A stretch of 64,000 nucleotides of DNA, from contig NZ_CP092423.2 in NCBI RefSeq assembly GCF_022374895.2, positions 3,782,001-3,846,000 on the forward strand. Reading direction: 5' to 3'. Made by a program: the position numbers and the translations under genes. Position 1 is the stretch's first letter; each line of letters opens with the position of its first letter. The stretch is from Mycobacterium lentiflavum (GTDB lineage: Bacteria > Actinomycetota > Actinomycetes > Mycobacteriales > Mycobacteriaceae). The notes below the pieces were generated by a model. It saw nothing but the letters and a program-made list of their open reading frames with translations, had not been told where the DNA came from and made no database searches. This document shows positions 18,083-26,958 of this stretch, one piece after another.

Positions 18083-18413
18083 AGGAGTAAGGCCGCGCGA
18101 TTCCGGTCAGCGGACGGCCGCCGCCTCAGCCCTGGGCGATGAGGTCGGCCACGATCGATACCGCCGTCTCCCGAGCGCCGGCGGCGTCAGTATGCCACCG
18201 GGCGCCCAACGGCGGTGTCCGCCGACTGTTAAATACTCGCTAATTGTGTTGTGGCGGAAGTTATTGCGTGAATGACCAGTGGTCATTCAGGGCGCCCTCG
18301 CGCGGCGTCGGACACCGTGGCGCGCCAAATTGCCCGAAACTCTCCCTAGATCGAGCCGGGTATCTAGAGTTGGGCCGCTCAGCGTGCTCAGCCAGAAGCC
18401 CCGGGGGGGTCGC
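18083..18413. other. Control region between tRNA-Cys and the molybdenum-hydroxylase operon
   Basis: 331 bp. On the minus strand at about 18126-18203 a short frame ends in ETAVSIVADLIAQG, which resembles the C-terminus of XdhC-type accessory proteins. It lacks a start and is at most a relic. A 19-bp palindrome sits at 18270-18288, and a TAGAGT -10-like box lies near 18364. No intact gene. Confidence 0.5.
18270..18288. promoter_or_regulatory. Perfect 19-bp palindrome, TetR-style operator candidate
   Basis: GAATGACCA-G-TGGTCATTC: two 9-bp arms around one central base, 126 bp upstream of the first operon gene. The length and TGACC/GGTCA arms fit TetR-family operators. No TetR gene is in the window, so the regulator would act from elsewhere. 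Confidence 0.6.
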
Positions 18414-19235
18414 ATGGATCTCAACACCGTCGTCGACGTTGTCCGCCGACCGTCCGATCGCCCGGGTGCCGCCTGGCGCACCGGTGATGCGTGGCTGGCA
18501 GGCGGAACGTGGCTGTTCTCCCAGCCGCAGCCTGCCGTGAACCGACTGGTCGACCTCGCCGGGCTTGGCTGGCCCAGCCTGGTGTCCAACTCCGAAGGAC
18601 TCGAGATCGCCGCGACGTGCACGGTCAGAGAGCTCTACGAATTTGTGCCGCCCGTCGACTGGCTCGCCGGGGGGCTGCTGCAGACCAGCTGCGAGATGTT
18701 CCTCGCGCCGCTCAAGGTGTGGAATGCCGCCACGGTGGGCGGCAACATCTGCATGTCCCTGCCCGCAGGACCAATGATCACCATGGCCGTAGCACTGCAG
18801 GCGACCTACCTACTGTGGGCTGCCGACGGGACAGAACGGACGGTTGCGGCAAAGGATTTCGTTATCGGCGACCACCAAAATGTGCTGGGGCCCGGGGAGA
18901 TCTTGCGCAGCGTTCACGTCCCCGAACACAGCCTTGGCAGGCGCTATACCTATCGGCGCTTCACGCTCACTAAGCTCGGCCGCTCCACCGTATTCCTGGT
19001 GGCCACCCAAACGCCGGGCGCCGACGATCTGATGCTCACTATTACAGCGGCGACCACGCATCCGCTGGTGCTGGAATTCGGCACCGTGCCCGACGCCGAC
19101 ACGTTGCAACGACTCGTGGATGCGATCCCAACGGAGTTCTGGTTCGCCGACCCCAACGGGACGCCAGCGCACCGGCGACACCTGACCAAGCACTACGCCG
19201 AAGAAATCCGGGCCGAGCTCGGGGGTACGCGATGA
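18414..19235 (+). CDS. FAD-binding subunit of a molybdenum hydroxylase (CoxM/XdhB-like)
   Basis: 273 residues from ATG 18414, which follows a G-rich stretch. FAD-binding signatures of the xanthine-dehydrogenase/CO-dehydrogenase medium subunit are visible: A-G-G-T-W-L-F-S near residue 27 and T-V-G-G-N-I-C-M-S near residue 110; the C-terminal CODH FAD-domain follows. It passes electrons from the Fe-S clusters to an acceptor. Its stop overlaps the next start by four bases (ATGA), so it is co-translated with the iron-sulfur/molybdopterin subunit. An in-frame start at 18279 would add 45 unrelated residues. Confidence 0.88.
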   Translation: MDLNTVVDVVRRPSDRPGAAWRTGDAWLAGGTWLFSQPQPAVNRLVDLAGLGWPSLVSNSEGLEIAATCTVRELYEFVPPVDWLAGGLLQTSCEMFLAPLKVWNAATVGGNICMSLPAGPMITMAVALQATYLLWAADGTERTVAAKDFVIGDHQNVLGPGEILRSVHVPEHSLGRRYTYRRFTLTKLGRSTVFLVATQTPGADDLMLTITAATTHPLVLEFGTVPDADTLQRLVDAIPTEFWFADPNGTPAHRRHLTKHYAEEIRAELGGTR

Positions 19236-21949
19236 GCTACACCGTCAACGGCACGACGTTCTCGCAGGAGCCACAGCCAGGCCAGTGCCTGCGGACCTTC
19301 CTGCGTCGCTTGGGCTGGTACGGGGTTAAAAAGGGTTGTGACGCAGGCGATTGCGGCGCATGCACAGTCTGGCTCGACGGCCGCGCGGTGCACAGCTGCA
19401 TCACACCTGCTTTCCGCGCCGACGGGCATCAGGTGACCACGATCGAGGGGCTGGGTTCACCCGAAAACCTGCACCCGATGCAAAGGCAATTCCGCGACGC
19501 CCCCGGATTTCAATGCGGCTTTTGCACTCCCGGCATGATCATGACGGCAGCCGCCTTGACCGATGAACAAAAGAAGGACTTGCCGCATGCGTTGAAAGGC
19601 AACCTGTGCCGCTGTACCGGCTATCGGGCGATCGAAGATGCCGTCAACGGCGTGGCCGCGGTCGAAGAGGCAGCGCCCGGTGAGGCGATCGGCACGAGTG
19701 TGGGCGCACCCGCAGGCACCGACGTAGTGACCGGACGCGCCGAATACACCATGGACACCGAGATGGACGACATGCTCCATCTCAAGATCCTGCACTCACC
19801 GCACGCGCATGCGCGCATCGTCTCCATCGACAAGTCGGCAGCCCTGGCCGTGCCCGGGGTGCACCGCGTGTACACCTGGGAAGACGTGCCCCGCAAGCTA
19901 TTCAGCACCGCGATCCACACGGATCATCTTGTCGACCCCGACGATACCTACCTACTGGACAACGTGGTGCGCTTCGTGGGCCAGCGGGTGGTCGCGGTGC
20001 TGGCCGATACCATCGGCGCCGCCGAAGAGGGCTGCCGCAAGGTCGTGGTCGAGTACGAACTGCTGCCCCCGGTGTTCGATCCCGACGAGGCGATGAAGCT
20101 CGGTGCGCCGCAGCTGCACGGTTCCGCCGACCCGTTCATTCAGGACCCCGTACATAACATCCTGGTCGAGCTGCACGGTGAGATCGGTGATGTGGCAAAG
20201 GGTTTCGCCGAAGCCGACGTCATTCATGAAGGCACGTACTTCACGCCGCGAGTGCAGCACGCACATTTGGAGACGCACGGGTCAATTGCCTGGACGGAAG
20301 ATGGCCGGCTGCACGTACGGACCAGCTCGCAGTCCCCGTGGGTCTGCAAGGGCAAGCTGGAGCACCTGTTCAACTTGCGCCCGGATCAAGTCCGGGTCTT
20401 CTGCAAGCGCGTCGGTGGCGGTTTCGGCGGAAAGCAGGAAGTGATCAGCGAGGATTTGGTGGCGCTGGCCACGCTGGACACCGGCCGACCGACATCCTGG
20501 GAATACACCCGCGAAGAGGAATTCACCACAGCCTCGCCCCGGCACCCGATGAAGATCACCGTGAAGCTCGGTGCGCGCGCCGACGGCACGCTGACCGCCT
20601 TCCACTTCCGCAACGTGTCCAACACCGGCGCCTACGGCAATCACGGCGGGGAGACCGCGTTCGCCGGAGCCGCCGCGGTCGCGATCTACCGCTGTCCTAA
20701 CAAGAAATTCGACGCCTACGCGGTGTACACCAATACCGTGCCCAGTGGCGCGTTGCGCGGTTACGGCATGACTCAACCCGCGTTTGCGGTGGAGTCGGCA
20801 ATGGACGAGCTAGCCGTCGCGCTGGGCATCGATTCGCTGGAGTTGCGGCGGCGCAACATCGTTCGTCCCGGGGACCCGTTGCTGGCGATCCACGTAGAGG
20901 CGGACGACGTGGAGTTCACCGAGGACACACTGTCTACGTGTATCGATCGTGTCGACGCCGCGCTGCGTTCCCAGCCCAACGGGGAGGCGTTAGGTGAGGA
21001 CTGGCTGATCGGCACCGGCGCAGCCGGTTCGATACACGAAACCGCGCCGCCCACCGAGCACATCTCTGTTGGGCTCGCCACCCTAGGCGAAGACGGGATA
21101 TACGAGATCGCGATAGGCACTTGCGAATTCGGCGAAGGAACGTCGACCGCCCACGCCCAGATCGCCGCGGCCGCGCTGAGCACCACCGCAGAGCGGATCC
21201 GGCTGGTGCAGTCCGACACCGACCGCACCGGGTTCGATACCGGGGCATTCGCCAGCGCCGGACTGTTCGTCGCCGGCAACGCCGTGTTGCGGACGTCGAT
21301 CGCGCTGCGCGACCGCATCTTGCGCTTCGCGTCCGCGCACACCGGCGTCGACCTGGCGTCGTGCACGATGGACGATGACGCGGTGCGCTGCGGCGAAGCC
21401 CGGGTGCTGCTGACGGAACTGGTGGCCGCCGCCGCGGGCCGCGGCGTGCTGTTGACCGAATCGCGCAAGGCATATGGTTCGCCGCGCAGTCTCGCCTGCA
21501 ATGCGCACGGATTTCGTATCGCGGTGCACCGGATAACCGGGGAGATTCGCGTCCTCTACAGCGTGCACGCCACCGATGCCGGAGTGGTGATCAATCCGCA
21601 ACAGGTTCGCGGACAGATCGAAGGCGGCGTGACCCAGGGCCTTGGCTTCGTGCTGACCGAGCACCACATGATCGACGAGGACGGCGTGATGATCAATCCG
21701 ACGCTGCGCAACTACCGCATCCCGACCTATGCCGACGCGCCACGTACGGAGGTAATCCTGGTCGACTCCACCGACTCGGCGGGCCCCCTGAGGTCCAAGG
21801 GGATCGCCGAAATGTGCATCAACCCGGTCGCGCCCGCCATGGCCAACGCGGTGTACGACGCGACCGGTGTCCGATACCGTGAGCTGCCGTTAACCCCGGA
21901 CCGGATCTTTGCGGCCCTGCAGTCACGCCAAATGATCCCGACCGTCTGA
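19232..21949 (+). CDS. Molybdenum hydroxylase: fused [2Fe-2S] and molybdopterin-binding subunits
   Basis: 905 residues. The N-terminal ~150 residues are the small subunit: plant-type [2Fe-2S] cysteines 36, 41, 44 and 56 (GCDAGDCGACTVW ... HSC), then a second cluster in CGFCTPGMIM and GNLCRCTGY. From ~165 the large subunit follows (CoxL/XdhA type), with GGGFGGKQE and GALRGYGMTQPAF cofactor loops and the C-terminal S-K-G-I-A-E that places the catalytic glutamate. There is no CO-dehydrogenase active-site loop, so it is a purine, aldehyde or N-heterocycle hydroxylase rather than CODH. Small and large subunits are usually separate genes. The deaminase in the same operon hints at purine substrates (inference). 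Confidence 0.9.
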   Translation: MSYTVNGTTFSQEPQPGQCLRTFLRRLGWYGVKKGCDAGDCGACTVWLDGRAVHSCITPAFRADGHQVTTIEGLGSPENLHPMQRQFRDAPGFQCGFCTPGMIMTAAALTDEQKKDLPHALKGNLCRCTGYRAIEDAVNGVAAVEEAAPGEAIGTSVGAPAGTDVVTGRAEYTMDTEMDDMLHLKILHSPHAHARIVSIDKSAALAVPGVHRVYTWEDVPRKLFSTAIHTDHLVDPDDTYLLDNVVRFVGQRVVAVLADTIGAAEEGCRKVVVEYELLPPVFDPDEAMKLGAPQLHGSADPFIQDPVHNILVELHGEIGDVAKGFAEADVIHEGTYFTPRVQHAHLETHGSIAWTEDGRLHVRTSSQSPWVCKGKLEHLFNLRPDQVRVFCKRVGGGFGGKQEVISEDLVALATLDTGRPTSWEYTREEEFTTASPRHPMKITVKLGARADGTLTAFHFRNVSNTGAYGNHGGETAFAGAAAVAIYRCPNKKFDAYAVYTNTVPSGALRGYGMTQPAFAVESAMDELAVALGIDSLELRRRNIVRPGDPLLAIHVEADDVEFTEDTLSTCIDRVDAALRSQPNGEALGEDWLIGTGAAGSIHETAPPTEHISVGLATLGEDGIYEIAIGTCEFGEGTSTAHAQIAAAALSTTAERIRLVQSDTDRTGFDTGAFASAGLFVAGNAVLRTSIALRDRILRFASAHTGVDLASCTMDDDAVRCGEARVLLTELVAAAAGRGVLLTESRKAYGSPRSLACNAHGFRIAVHRITGEIRVLYSVHATDAGVVINPQQVRGQIEGGVTQGLGFVLTEHHMIDEDGVMINPTLRNYRIPTYADAPRTEVILVDSTDSAGPLRSKGIAEMCINPVAPAMANAVYDATGVRYRELPLTPDRIFAALQSRQMIPTV

Positions 21950-21965
21950 GCGCAACGGACATCTA

Positions 21966-22937
21966 ATGACCTCCAAGGAAACTACCGACAACGTCGCCAC
22001 AGTGATCATCGGCGAAACAGTCCGACCCGGTTGCGAAGAGGCGTTTCTCACCTGGCAGCAGCGGCTCAACATCGCGGCGTCGCACTACCCGGGATTCATT
22101 GCCGCGGAAATCAATCCGCCGACGCCATTGCAGCCGCAGTGGTCGCTGATCTACCGCTTTGATTCACTGCCGAATCTGCGGGCATGGATCAACAGCGCCA
22201 CGCGTCAGGACGGGCTGACTGAAGGGCAGCGCTACCTCGAGTGCCCGTCCACCCAACAGGTCATCACAGGCGGTGCGACACCGCCCGACACTTTGGTCAC
22301 AACGGTGGTGACCCATCGCGTCACACCCGAGCATGTCGACGAATTCCTGTCCTGGCAGGAGCGACTTCGATTGGCGGAGAGCAAATTTCCGGGCTTCCGT
22401 GGTTCTGAGATCTTTCGACCGATCGAGGGCGTGCAAGACGAATGGACAGCGCTCTACCGCTATGACAGCGCTGCTGACCTGGACAGGTGGCTGATGTCGG
22501 CGGAGCGTCAACAGCTTCTCGACGAGGGAAAGAAGTTCAGCGACTTTCGGTTACGCACGCTCGACAACTCCTTCGGCAGTTGGTTTACCTTCGACGAACC
22601 CGCCGGCCAGGCGCGTGGTCCATCGCAGGCGAAGACGGCGATTTCAGTGTGGGTCGGCTTGTATCCGACAGCGATGCTGCTCACTCTCGCGATGGCGCCG
22701 GCAAGGCTGCCACTTTGGCAGGGAATGCTGATCTCAAATCTAATCTCCAGCTGCATCATGACCTTTTTCACGATGCCGTTTTATGTGAACCGGTTGTTGA
22801 GACGGTGGCTGTACCCGACCGCCGACACACCGAAGTCGGCGATCAACGTTCGCGCAGCCTTGCTGATCACCACGTTGATAGGGTTTTGGGTAGTGCTGTT
22901 CTGGCTGGTGACCACGGTGTTCTGGACGCTGCCGTGA
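21966..22937 (+). CDS. Double ABM-domain protein with C-terminal membrane segments
   Basis: 323 residues, 16 bp after the hydroxylase gene. Two antibiotic-biosynthesis-monooxygenase-like (dimeric alpha/beta barrel) domains lie at ~10-100 and ~108-205, each with an E-E/D-E-F-L-x-W-Q-x-R-L helix and a PGF strand. Residues ~225-320 hold about three hydrophobic helices. ABM folds act as cofactor-free monooxygenases or haem/quinol-handling proteins; a membrane-tethered tandem version could oxidise a product of the hydroxylase or protect it (inference). Spacing suggests the same transcript. Confidence 0.8.
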   Translation: MTSKETTDNVATVIIGETVRPGCEEAFLTWQQRLNIAASHYPGFIAAEINPPTPLQPQWSLIYRFDSLPNLRAWINSATRQDGLTEGQRYLECPSTQQVITGGATPPDTLVTTVVTHRVTPEHVDEFLSWQERLRLAESKFPGFRGSEIFRPIEGVQDEWTALYRYDSAADLDRWLMSAERQQLLDEGKKFSDFRLRTLDNSFGSWFTFDEPAGQARGPSQAKTAISVWVGLYPTAMLLTLAMAPARLPLWQGMLISNLISSCIMTFFTMPFYVNRLLRRWLYPTADTPKSAINVRAALLITTLIGFWVVLFWLVTTVFWTLP

Positions 22938-23013
22938 GAACCGCGCGCCGACACGGATCGAAAACAGATGACGTCTTTGCCTGCGGCATAGCCGAGAAAG
23001 GGAAGTGACCACC

Positions 23014-24096
23014 ATGACCGAATCCAACGCCAGCACGGTGCCGGACTTCATGCGCCCAGTAGTCGCCGACGAGCCACCGGCGAGCGCGCGCGCCGTGGCC
23101 GAGCGCGCGGTCCTCGCCCTGAACGAGTCCATGTTGACCATCTACGACGCATCCCTGGAGATTTTCAAAAAGAACATGCGCGACCAGGTGCCCATCATCC
23201 TGGCGCTATTCACCGGGCAGGGCGGACAGATGATCCTGTACCCGCCGGGACAGCCGGCCGAAGTCGCGCCGTCGGTGCCGATCGTGTACCAACTGTTCAA
23301 GTCGGTCGGCCACAGCACCATGGCCATCTACGAGATCGTCTCGCCCTACGTGTCAAACGCCTACGAGAATCAGCTGTGGCGGCCCCCGCTAGAGATGTAC
23401 CGGGCGCAAAACCGGACCGCTCTGGAAAGCCTTGACGCCCTAAATGTTTCCGACGATGAGCGCTCCCTGCTGCGCACGATTCTGCAGAACAACCTGGCCT
23501 TCATGGACGAGTGCGTCACCCGAGGGGGCTACAGCTACGACGACGTCGAGAACTACATCCGCGACACCACACCCCATTCGGCGAAGACGATCGGCGTCGC
23601 CTCGAGCGCCCAGGTAGGCCACTGGATGAGGGTCATCGAAGGATGGAAGACCAAGCTTGGCGACGACTGGGAGCGCACCTACGGGGTCAGCAACTCGCTC
23701 TACGTCGCGCGGCAGAACAACATCCTCTTCAGCGTCCTCGTCCAATTCATGGGCACCGAGACCATGGGTGACCGGCTATTGCTCATCGAGACACCGGAAT
23801 TCGAGACCACCCCCGAGAAGATGCTCGACGTGCTTGGCCGCATCGTCGCCGACCGCTCACTGGGTCAGGTCTTCTTCCGTGATTACTTCCTCATGGACGT
23901 CGAGCTCCTCGGTGGTGGCGGCCGCGCCGCGATCGAACGTGAGATGGCCGACCGGGGCAAGGAGGCGTTACTGCCACCCCTGGTGCCGTTCCGCTCCAAC
24001 GACTGGCCGTGGAAGACCGACCCGGCTAAAGGAATCGGCCCGTCGCGGCTGGAGGATGCGATAGCGTGCCCAGTACGCCCAAAGCCGCTCGGATGA
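23014..24096 (+). CDS. Conserved-looking protein of unknown function in the hydroxylase operon
   Basis: 360 residues from ATG 23014, after a GAAAGGGA purine run; an in-frame GTG lies nine bases upstream. I do not recognise a domain. The protein is mostly helical, without a signal peptide, and has well-ordered acidic/aromatic segments (YDASLEIFKKNMRDQVP, NNLAFMDECVTRGGYSYDD, HWMRVIEGWKTKLGDDWERT) and a ~40-residue Pro-rich tail ending DWPWKTDPAKGIGPSRLEDA. It lies 76 bp after the ABM gene and overlaps the deaminase gene by four bases (ATGA). A cofactor-insertion or scaffold role for the hydroxylase is possible but unsupported. Confidence 0.8.
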   Translation: MTESNASTVPDFMRPVVADEPPASARAVAERAVLALNESMLTIYDASLEIFKKNMRDQVPIILALFTGQGGQMILYPPGQPAEVAPSVPIVYQLFKSVGHSTMAIYEIVSPYVSNAYENQLWRPPLEMYRAQNRTALESLDALNVSDDERSLLRTILQNNLAFMDECVTRGGYSYDDVENYIRDTTPHSAKTIGVASSAQVGHWMRVIEGWKTKLGDDWERTYGVSNSLYVARQNNILFSVLVQFMGTETMGDRLLLIETPEFETTPEKMLDVLGRIVADRSLGQVFFRDYFLMDVELLGGGGRAAIEREMADRGKEALLPPLVPFRSNDWPWKTDPAKGIGPSRLEDAIACPVRPKPLG

Positions 24097-24593
24097 CGTC
24101 CGATTCGAGGACTCCCATGGATTTCGCACAGCGCGCCATTGACATCGCCCGCGCCAGTGTCGCCGAGGGTGGGCTGCCGTTCGGGACCGTCATCGTCAAG
24201 GACGGGGAAATCCTCGCCGAGGGCCGAAATCTCGTCCCTGAGACCCATGACCCGACCGACCATGCGGAGATTCGCGCCATCCGCGAAGCATGCCGGAAGC
24301 TGGGCACCGAATACCTGACCGGGTGTACGGTCTACGCCATCGCCCATCCGTGCCCGATGTGCCTGGGGGCGTTGTATTCCTGCGCGCCGGACGAAGTCGT
24401 CTTTACGGCCAGCCGCGAGGATACTGGGCCGTACCTGGCCGGCGGCTACAACAAGTACTTCGAACCCGACAGTTTCTACGGTGAGTACGCCAAGCCGTGG
24501 GACCAGCGTCGTCTGCCGATGCGTTATGAGCCCTACGACGACGCGCTCGACGTCTACAAGCTCTTTCACGAACGCACGAGCGGCGGTCAGTAG
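24093..24593 (+). CDS. Nucleoside/guanine deaminase (CMP/dCMP zinc-binding family)
   Basis: 166 residues from ATG 24093, which overlaps the preceding stop as ATGA. Zinc ligands are His57 and Cys87/Cys90 (H-A-E and P-C-P-M-C) with Glu59 as proton shuttle. Length and the C-terminal EPDSFYGEYAKPW segment resemble bacterial guanine deaminases (GuaD) rather than TadA. It would hydrolytically deaminate a purine base in the cytosol. Guanine deaminase makes xanthine, a classical substrate of molybdenum hydroxylases, which suits the operon; tRNA or cytosine specificity cannot be excluded. The last seven bases overlap the convergent oxidoreductase gene. Confidence 0.85.
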   Translation: MTSDSRTPMDFAQRAIDIARASVAEGGLPFGTVIVKDGEILAEGRNLVPETHDPTDHAEIRAIREACRKLGTEYLTGCTVYAIAHPCPMCLGALYSCAPDEVVFTASREDTGPYLAGGYNKYFEPDSFYGEYAKPWDQRRLPMRYEPYDDALDVYKLFHERTSGGQ

Positions 24594-25750
24594 CCCCGAC
24601 GGTCGCCGGGACCGGCGTTCGGCGTCACCAGGAACTTCTCGCCGGTCGCACGCTTGACGTATTCGTTGAATGCCTCGGGTTGCAGCATGCCGGCGAGCGA
24701 CACCTCCCGGGTGTAGTTGCTCGCGAACGTCGTCGTGAGCTCCGCGGCCACCCGTGCGCGCAACCTGCCAAAGGTCTCGGCCCCTGCGCTTTGAATGAAC
24801 GGCGTCAGCAGCCACCCTCCGACGCCCCACGCCATGCCGAAGTTCCTTTTCAGCACAGTCGGGCTGGGGTCGAGCGCACCGTAGATATACACCTGCTTGT
24901 GGACGCTCGATCCGTAGCGTGAGTATTCCGCCGCGGCCGCATTGGCTGCCTTCTCCATCGCGTTGAGGATCTGGCTGGCCAACGTGCCACCACCGGTCGC
25001 ATCGAAAGCCAGCGTGGCGGAGGTCTCTGTGAGGGCTTCGACGAGGTCGTCCGTGAATGAGGGCGAGGACGAGTTGAGGACATGGGTTGCACCCAGTGCG
25101 CGCAGCAGCTCCTCTTGCTCGAGCTTGCGGACGATATTGACCAGTGGTATCCCGTCTTTGCGGCAGAGCTTGACCAGCATTTGTCCGAGGTTCGACGCCG
25201 CGGCGGTGTGTACGAGGGCCGAATGTCCTTCGCGGCGCATGGTTTCCGTCATTCCCAGTGCCGTCATGGGATTGACGAACGACGACGCACCGTCGCGCGC
25301 CGTGGCCCCGTCGGGCAGGACCAGACAGGCCGACGCGTCGACCGCTCGGTATTGCGAGTACATCGCGCCGCCCACGATCGCCACGGTCTTTCCGACGAGG
25401 GCCTGGGCCGCGTCCGACGACCCTGCCGCCACCACGGTGCCCGCGCCTTCATTGCCCACCGGAAGCGACTTGTCGAGTCGCGCCGACAGTGCGCCCAGGG
25501 CGGCCTCCCCGAGGGAGGCGGTGACGACGGGGCGTTCGGCGGTGCCCGCGACCGTCGCCTTGGTCATGTCGGCACTGGCGACCAGAAGACCCAGATCCGA
25601 CGGGTTGATCGGCGACGCCTCCACTCGCACCAGCACCTCGTTGGCTCCGGGCGTTGGGACGGGAACTTCATGCAGCGAAAGTTCGAGCGTGCCATCGGAG
25701 GTCACCAGCGAACGCAGCTCCAGTGCTTCGCCAGGTAGATCTGCGGTCAT
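24587..25750 (-). CDS. Zinc-type alcohol dehydrogenase-like (MDR) oxidoreductase
   Basis: 387 residues of the medium-chain dehydrogenase/reductase superfamily: an N-terminal GroES-like part (NEVLVRVEASPINPSDLG, GNEGAGTVVAAG) and a Rossmann part (ALVHTAAASNLGQMLVKLC). The zinc-ligand cysteines of classical ADHs are not evident, so it fits the quinone-oxidoreductase-like branch using NADPH. Substrate unknown. ATG 25750 follows GAGG by eight nt. It converges on the deaminase gene with a 7-bp overlap. Confidence 0.85.
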   Translation of the reverse strand: MTADLPGEALELRSLVTSDGTLELSLHEVPVPTPGANEVLVRVEASPINPSDLGLLVASADMTKATVAGTAERPVVTASLGEAALGALSARLDKSLPVGNEGAGTVVAAGSSDAAQALVGKTVAIVGGAMYSQYRAVDASACLVLPDGATARDGASSFVNPMTALGMTETMRREGHSALVHTAAASNLGQMLVKLCRKDGIPLVNIVRKLEQEELLRALGATHVLNSSSPSFTDDLVEALTETSATLAFDATGGGTLASQILNAMEKAANAAAAEYSRYGSSVHKQVYIYGALDPSPTVLKRNFGMAWGVGGWLLTPFIQSAGAETFGRLRARVAAELTTTFASNYTREVSLAGMLQPEAFNEYVKRATGEKFLVTPNAGPGDRRGY

Positions 25751-25804
25751 AGTCGGTGCCTCGTTTCTGTCGTCGGTCTGCCTGAGCGTGAACGCCGAAC
25801 CGGG

Positions 25805-26215
25805 TCAGGAATCTTCCGCTGCCCGGTCTCCAATGGCGTCGACATAAAACCATCGGCCGGCCCGGCGCTCGAAGCGACTGCGCTCATGCAGGCGCTCGGC
25901 GCAGCCCCCGGACTCGAACAAGGCGATGAACTCGACCTCACCGCGGTCGTCGTCGGGACCACCCGCGACGGTGTCGATCACCTCGAGACCCGTCCAGGTG
26001 ATGCCGGGGTCGACGATCACCTCGGCCGGCCGGGTTCGCGGGTGCCAGGTGCGAAATAGATATGCCGCATCCCGGTAGGAGAATGCCGAATACCTCGAAC
26101 GCATCAATTCCTCGGCCGATCGAGCCTGCGACTCGCCCGCGTGCAACGGCCCGCAACACGCGCGGTAGCCATCGCCTCTGCCACAAGGACACGGCGGCCC
26201 GAGGATTTCGTCCAC
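25805..26215 (-). CDS. YchJ-like SEC-C motif protein (UPF0225)
   Basis: 136 residues from GTG 26215. The N-terminal SEC-C zinc motif is clear: PCPCGRGDGYRACCGPLH, followed by the family's S-A-E-E-L-M-R-S-R-Y-S-A-F and Y-L-F-R-T-W-H-P. UPF0225/YchJ proteins are small metal-binding proteins of unknown function with an NTF2-like core. The start lies 20 bp after the stop of the proline-rich protein gene, so it is probably the last gene of the MoxR/VWA operon. A longer in-frame reading upstream overlaps that gene and is not supported. Confidence 0.85.
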   Translation of the reverse strand: MDEILGPPCPCGRGDGYRACCGPLHAGESQARSAEELMRSRYSAFSYRDAAYLFRTWHPRTRPAEVIVDPGITWTGLEVIDTVAGGPDDDRGEVEFIALFESGGCAERLHERSRFERRAGRWFYVDAIGDRAAEDS

Positions 26216-26235
26216 GTCAACAGCCTGACAGACGC

Positions 26236-26958
26236 TTACGGTCCTGCGGCGCCCGCCGCGTCCTGCAGTACCTGCTGCAACTTGTCGAGCGGATCGCCGC
26301 CGGCCGGGTCGAGCCGACGTGGCGGAATCTCCCGGCCGTCGGGTGTGATGACGGCAAGCGGCGGCGGTGGGGGTGGCGCCGCCGGGGGCGGTGGTGGCGG
26401 AGGCGCTGGCGCCCCCGGGGGTGGGGCGGTGAGCTTGGCCGCCAATCGGTTCGCGGTGTCCTGCCGAATGGCCCGCCGCTGCGGGTCCGAGTCGTTGTTG
26501 CCCGAGAAGCATTCTGGCGCTGCGGCGTCGACGACGGTCAACGCGCTTCGATAGCGTTCGTCGGCACGGGCCCGGTCCCCCGCCGCCGCGGCCCGATCAC
26601 CCTGAGATTCGCGGACCAGTTCGAGGTTGACCCGCACCGGGCAGGCATCAGCCGGATCGGTGCGCGCGAGCGCGGCCGAGAAGTGCGAGTCGGCGTCGTC
26701 GAGTCGGCCGTCGAAAACGGCGGCGACACCCGCGGCGAACGGAGCCTTCGCCGGTTCCACCACGTTGGCAACGCCGAGAACCTCCGCATCGGCTTGGACC
26801 GCACTTGCGTCGCCGCGGGCGAACGATGTCGCGGCCGAATTACCCGCCACCACCACCGAAATCAGCTTGACGATCACCAAAAATGCAACGGCGGTCAGCG
26901 GGGCCGAGTAGATCAGCAGCCGCCGACGCAGCCGCAGTCTTGCCGGTGTACGCGTCAT
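26236..26958 (-). CDS. Membrane-anchored protein with TPR-like core and proline-rich tail
   Basis: 240 residues. One N-terminal membrane helix (~14-38) follows a basic stretch (TRTPARLRLRRRL). Residues ~45-150 are alanine-rich helical hairpins resembling tetratricopeptides (GRLDDADSHFSAAL). Residues ~175-210 are a poly-proline/alanine tract. It ends in a DKLQQVLQD helix. In MoxR-type operons of other bacteria a VWA/TPR protein occupies this position. Start overlaps the preceding VWA gene stop by four bases. Likely a periplasm-facing adaptor of the complex (inference). Confidence 0.75.
   Translation of the reverse strand: MTRTPARLRLRRRLLIYSAPLTAVAFLVIVKLISVVVAGNSAATSFARGDASAVQADAEVLGVANVVEPAKAPFAAGVAAVFDGRLDDADSHFSAALARTDPADACPVRVNLELVRESQGDRAAAAGDRARADERYRSALTVVDAAAPECFSGNNDSDPQRRAIRQDTANRLAAKLTAPPPGAPAPPPPPPPAAPPPPPPLAVITPDGREIPPRRLDPAGGDPLDKLQQVLQDAAGAAGP

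Noticed and set aside
19232..21949. Aerobic CO dehydrogenase large subunit
   Set aside because: The characteristic CODH active-site loop is not visible, and the small subunit is fused; generic molybdenum hydroxylase is the safer call.
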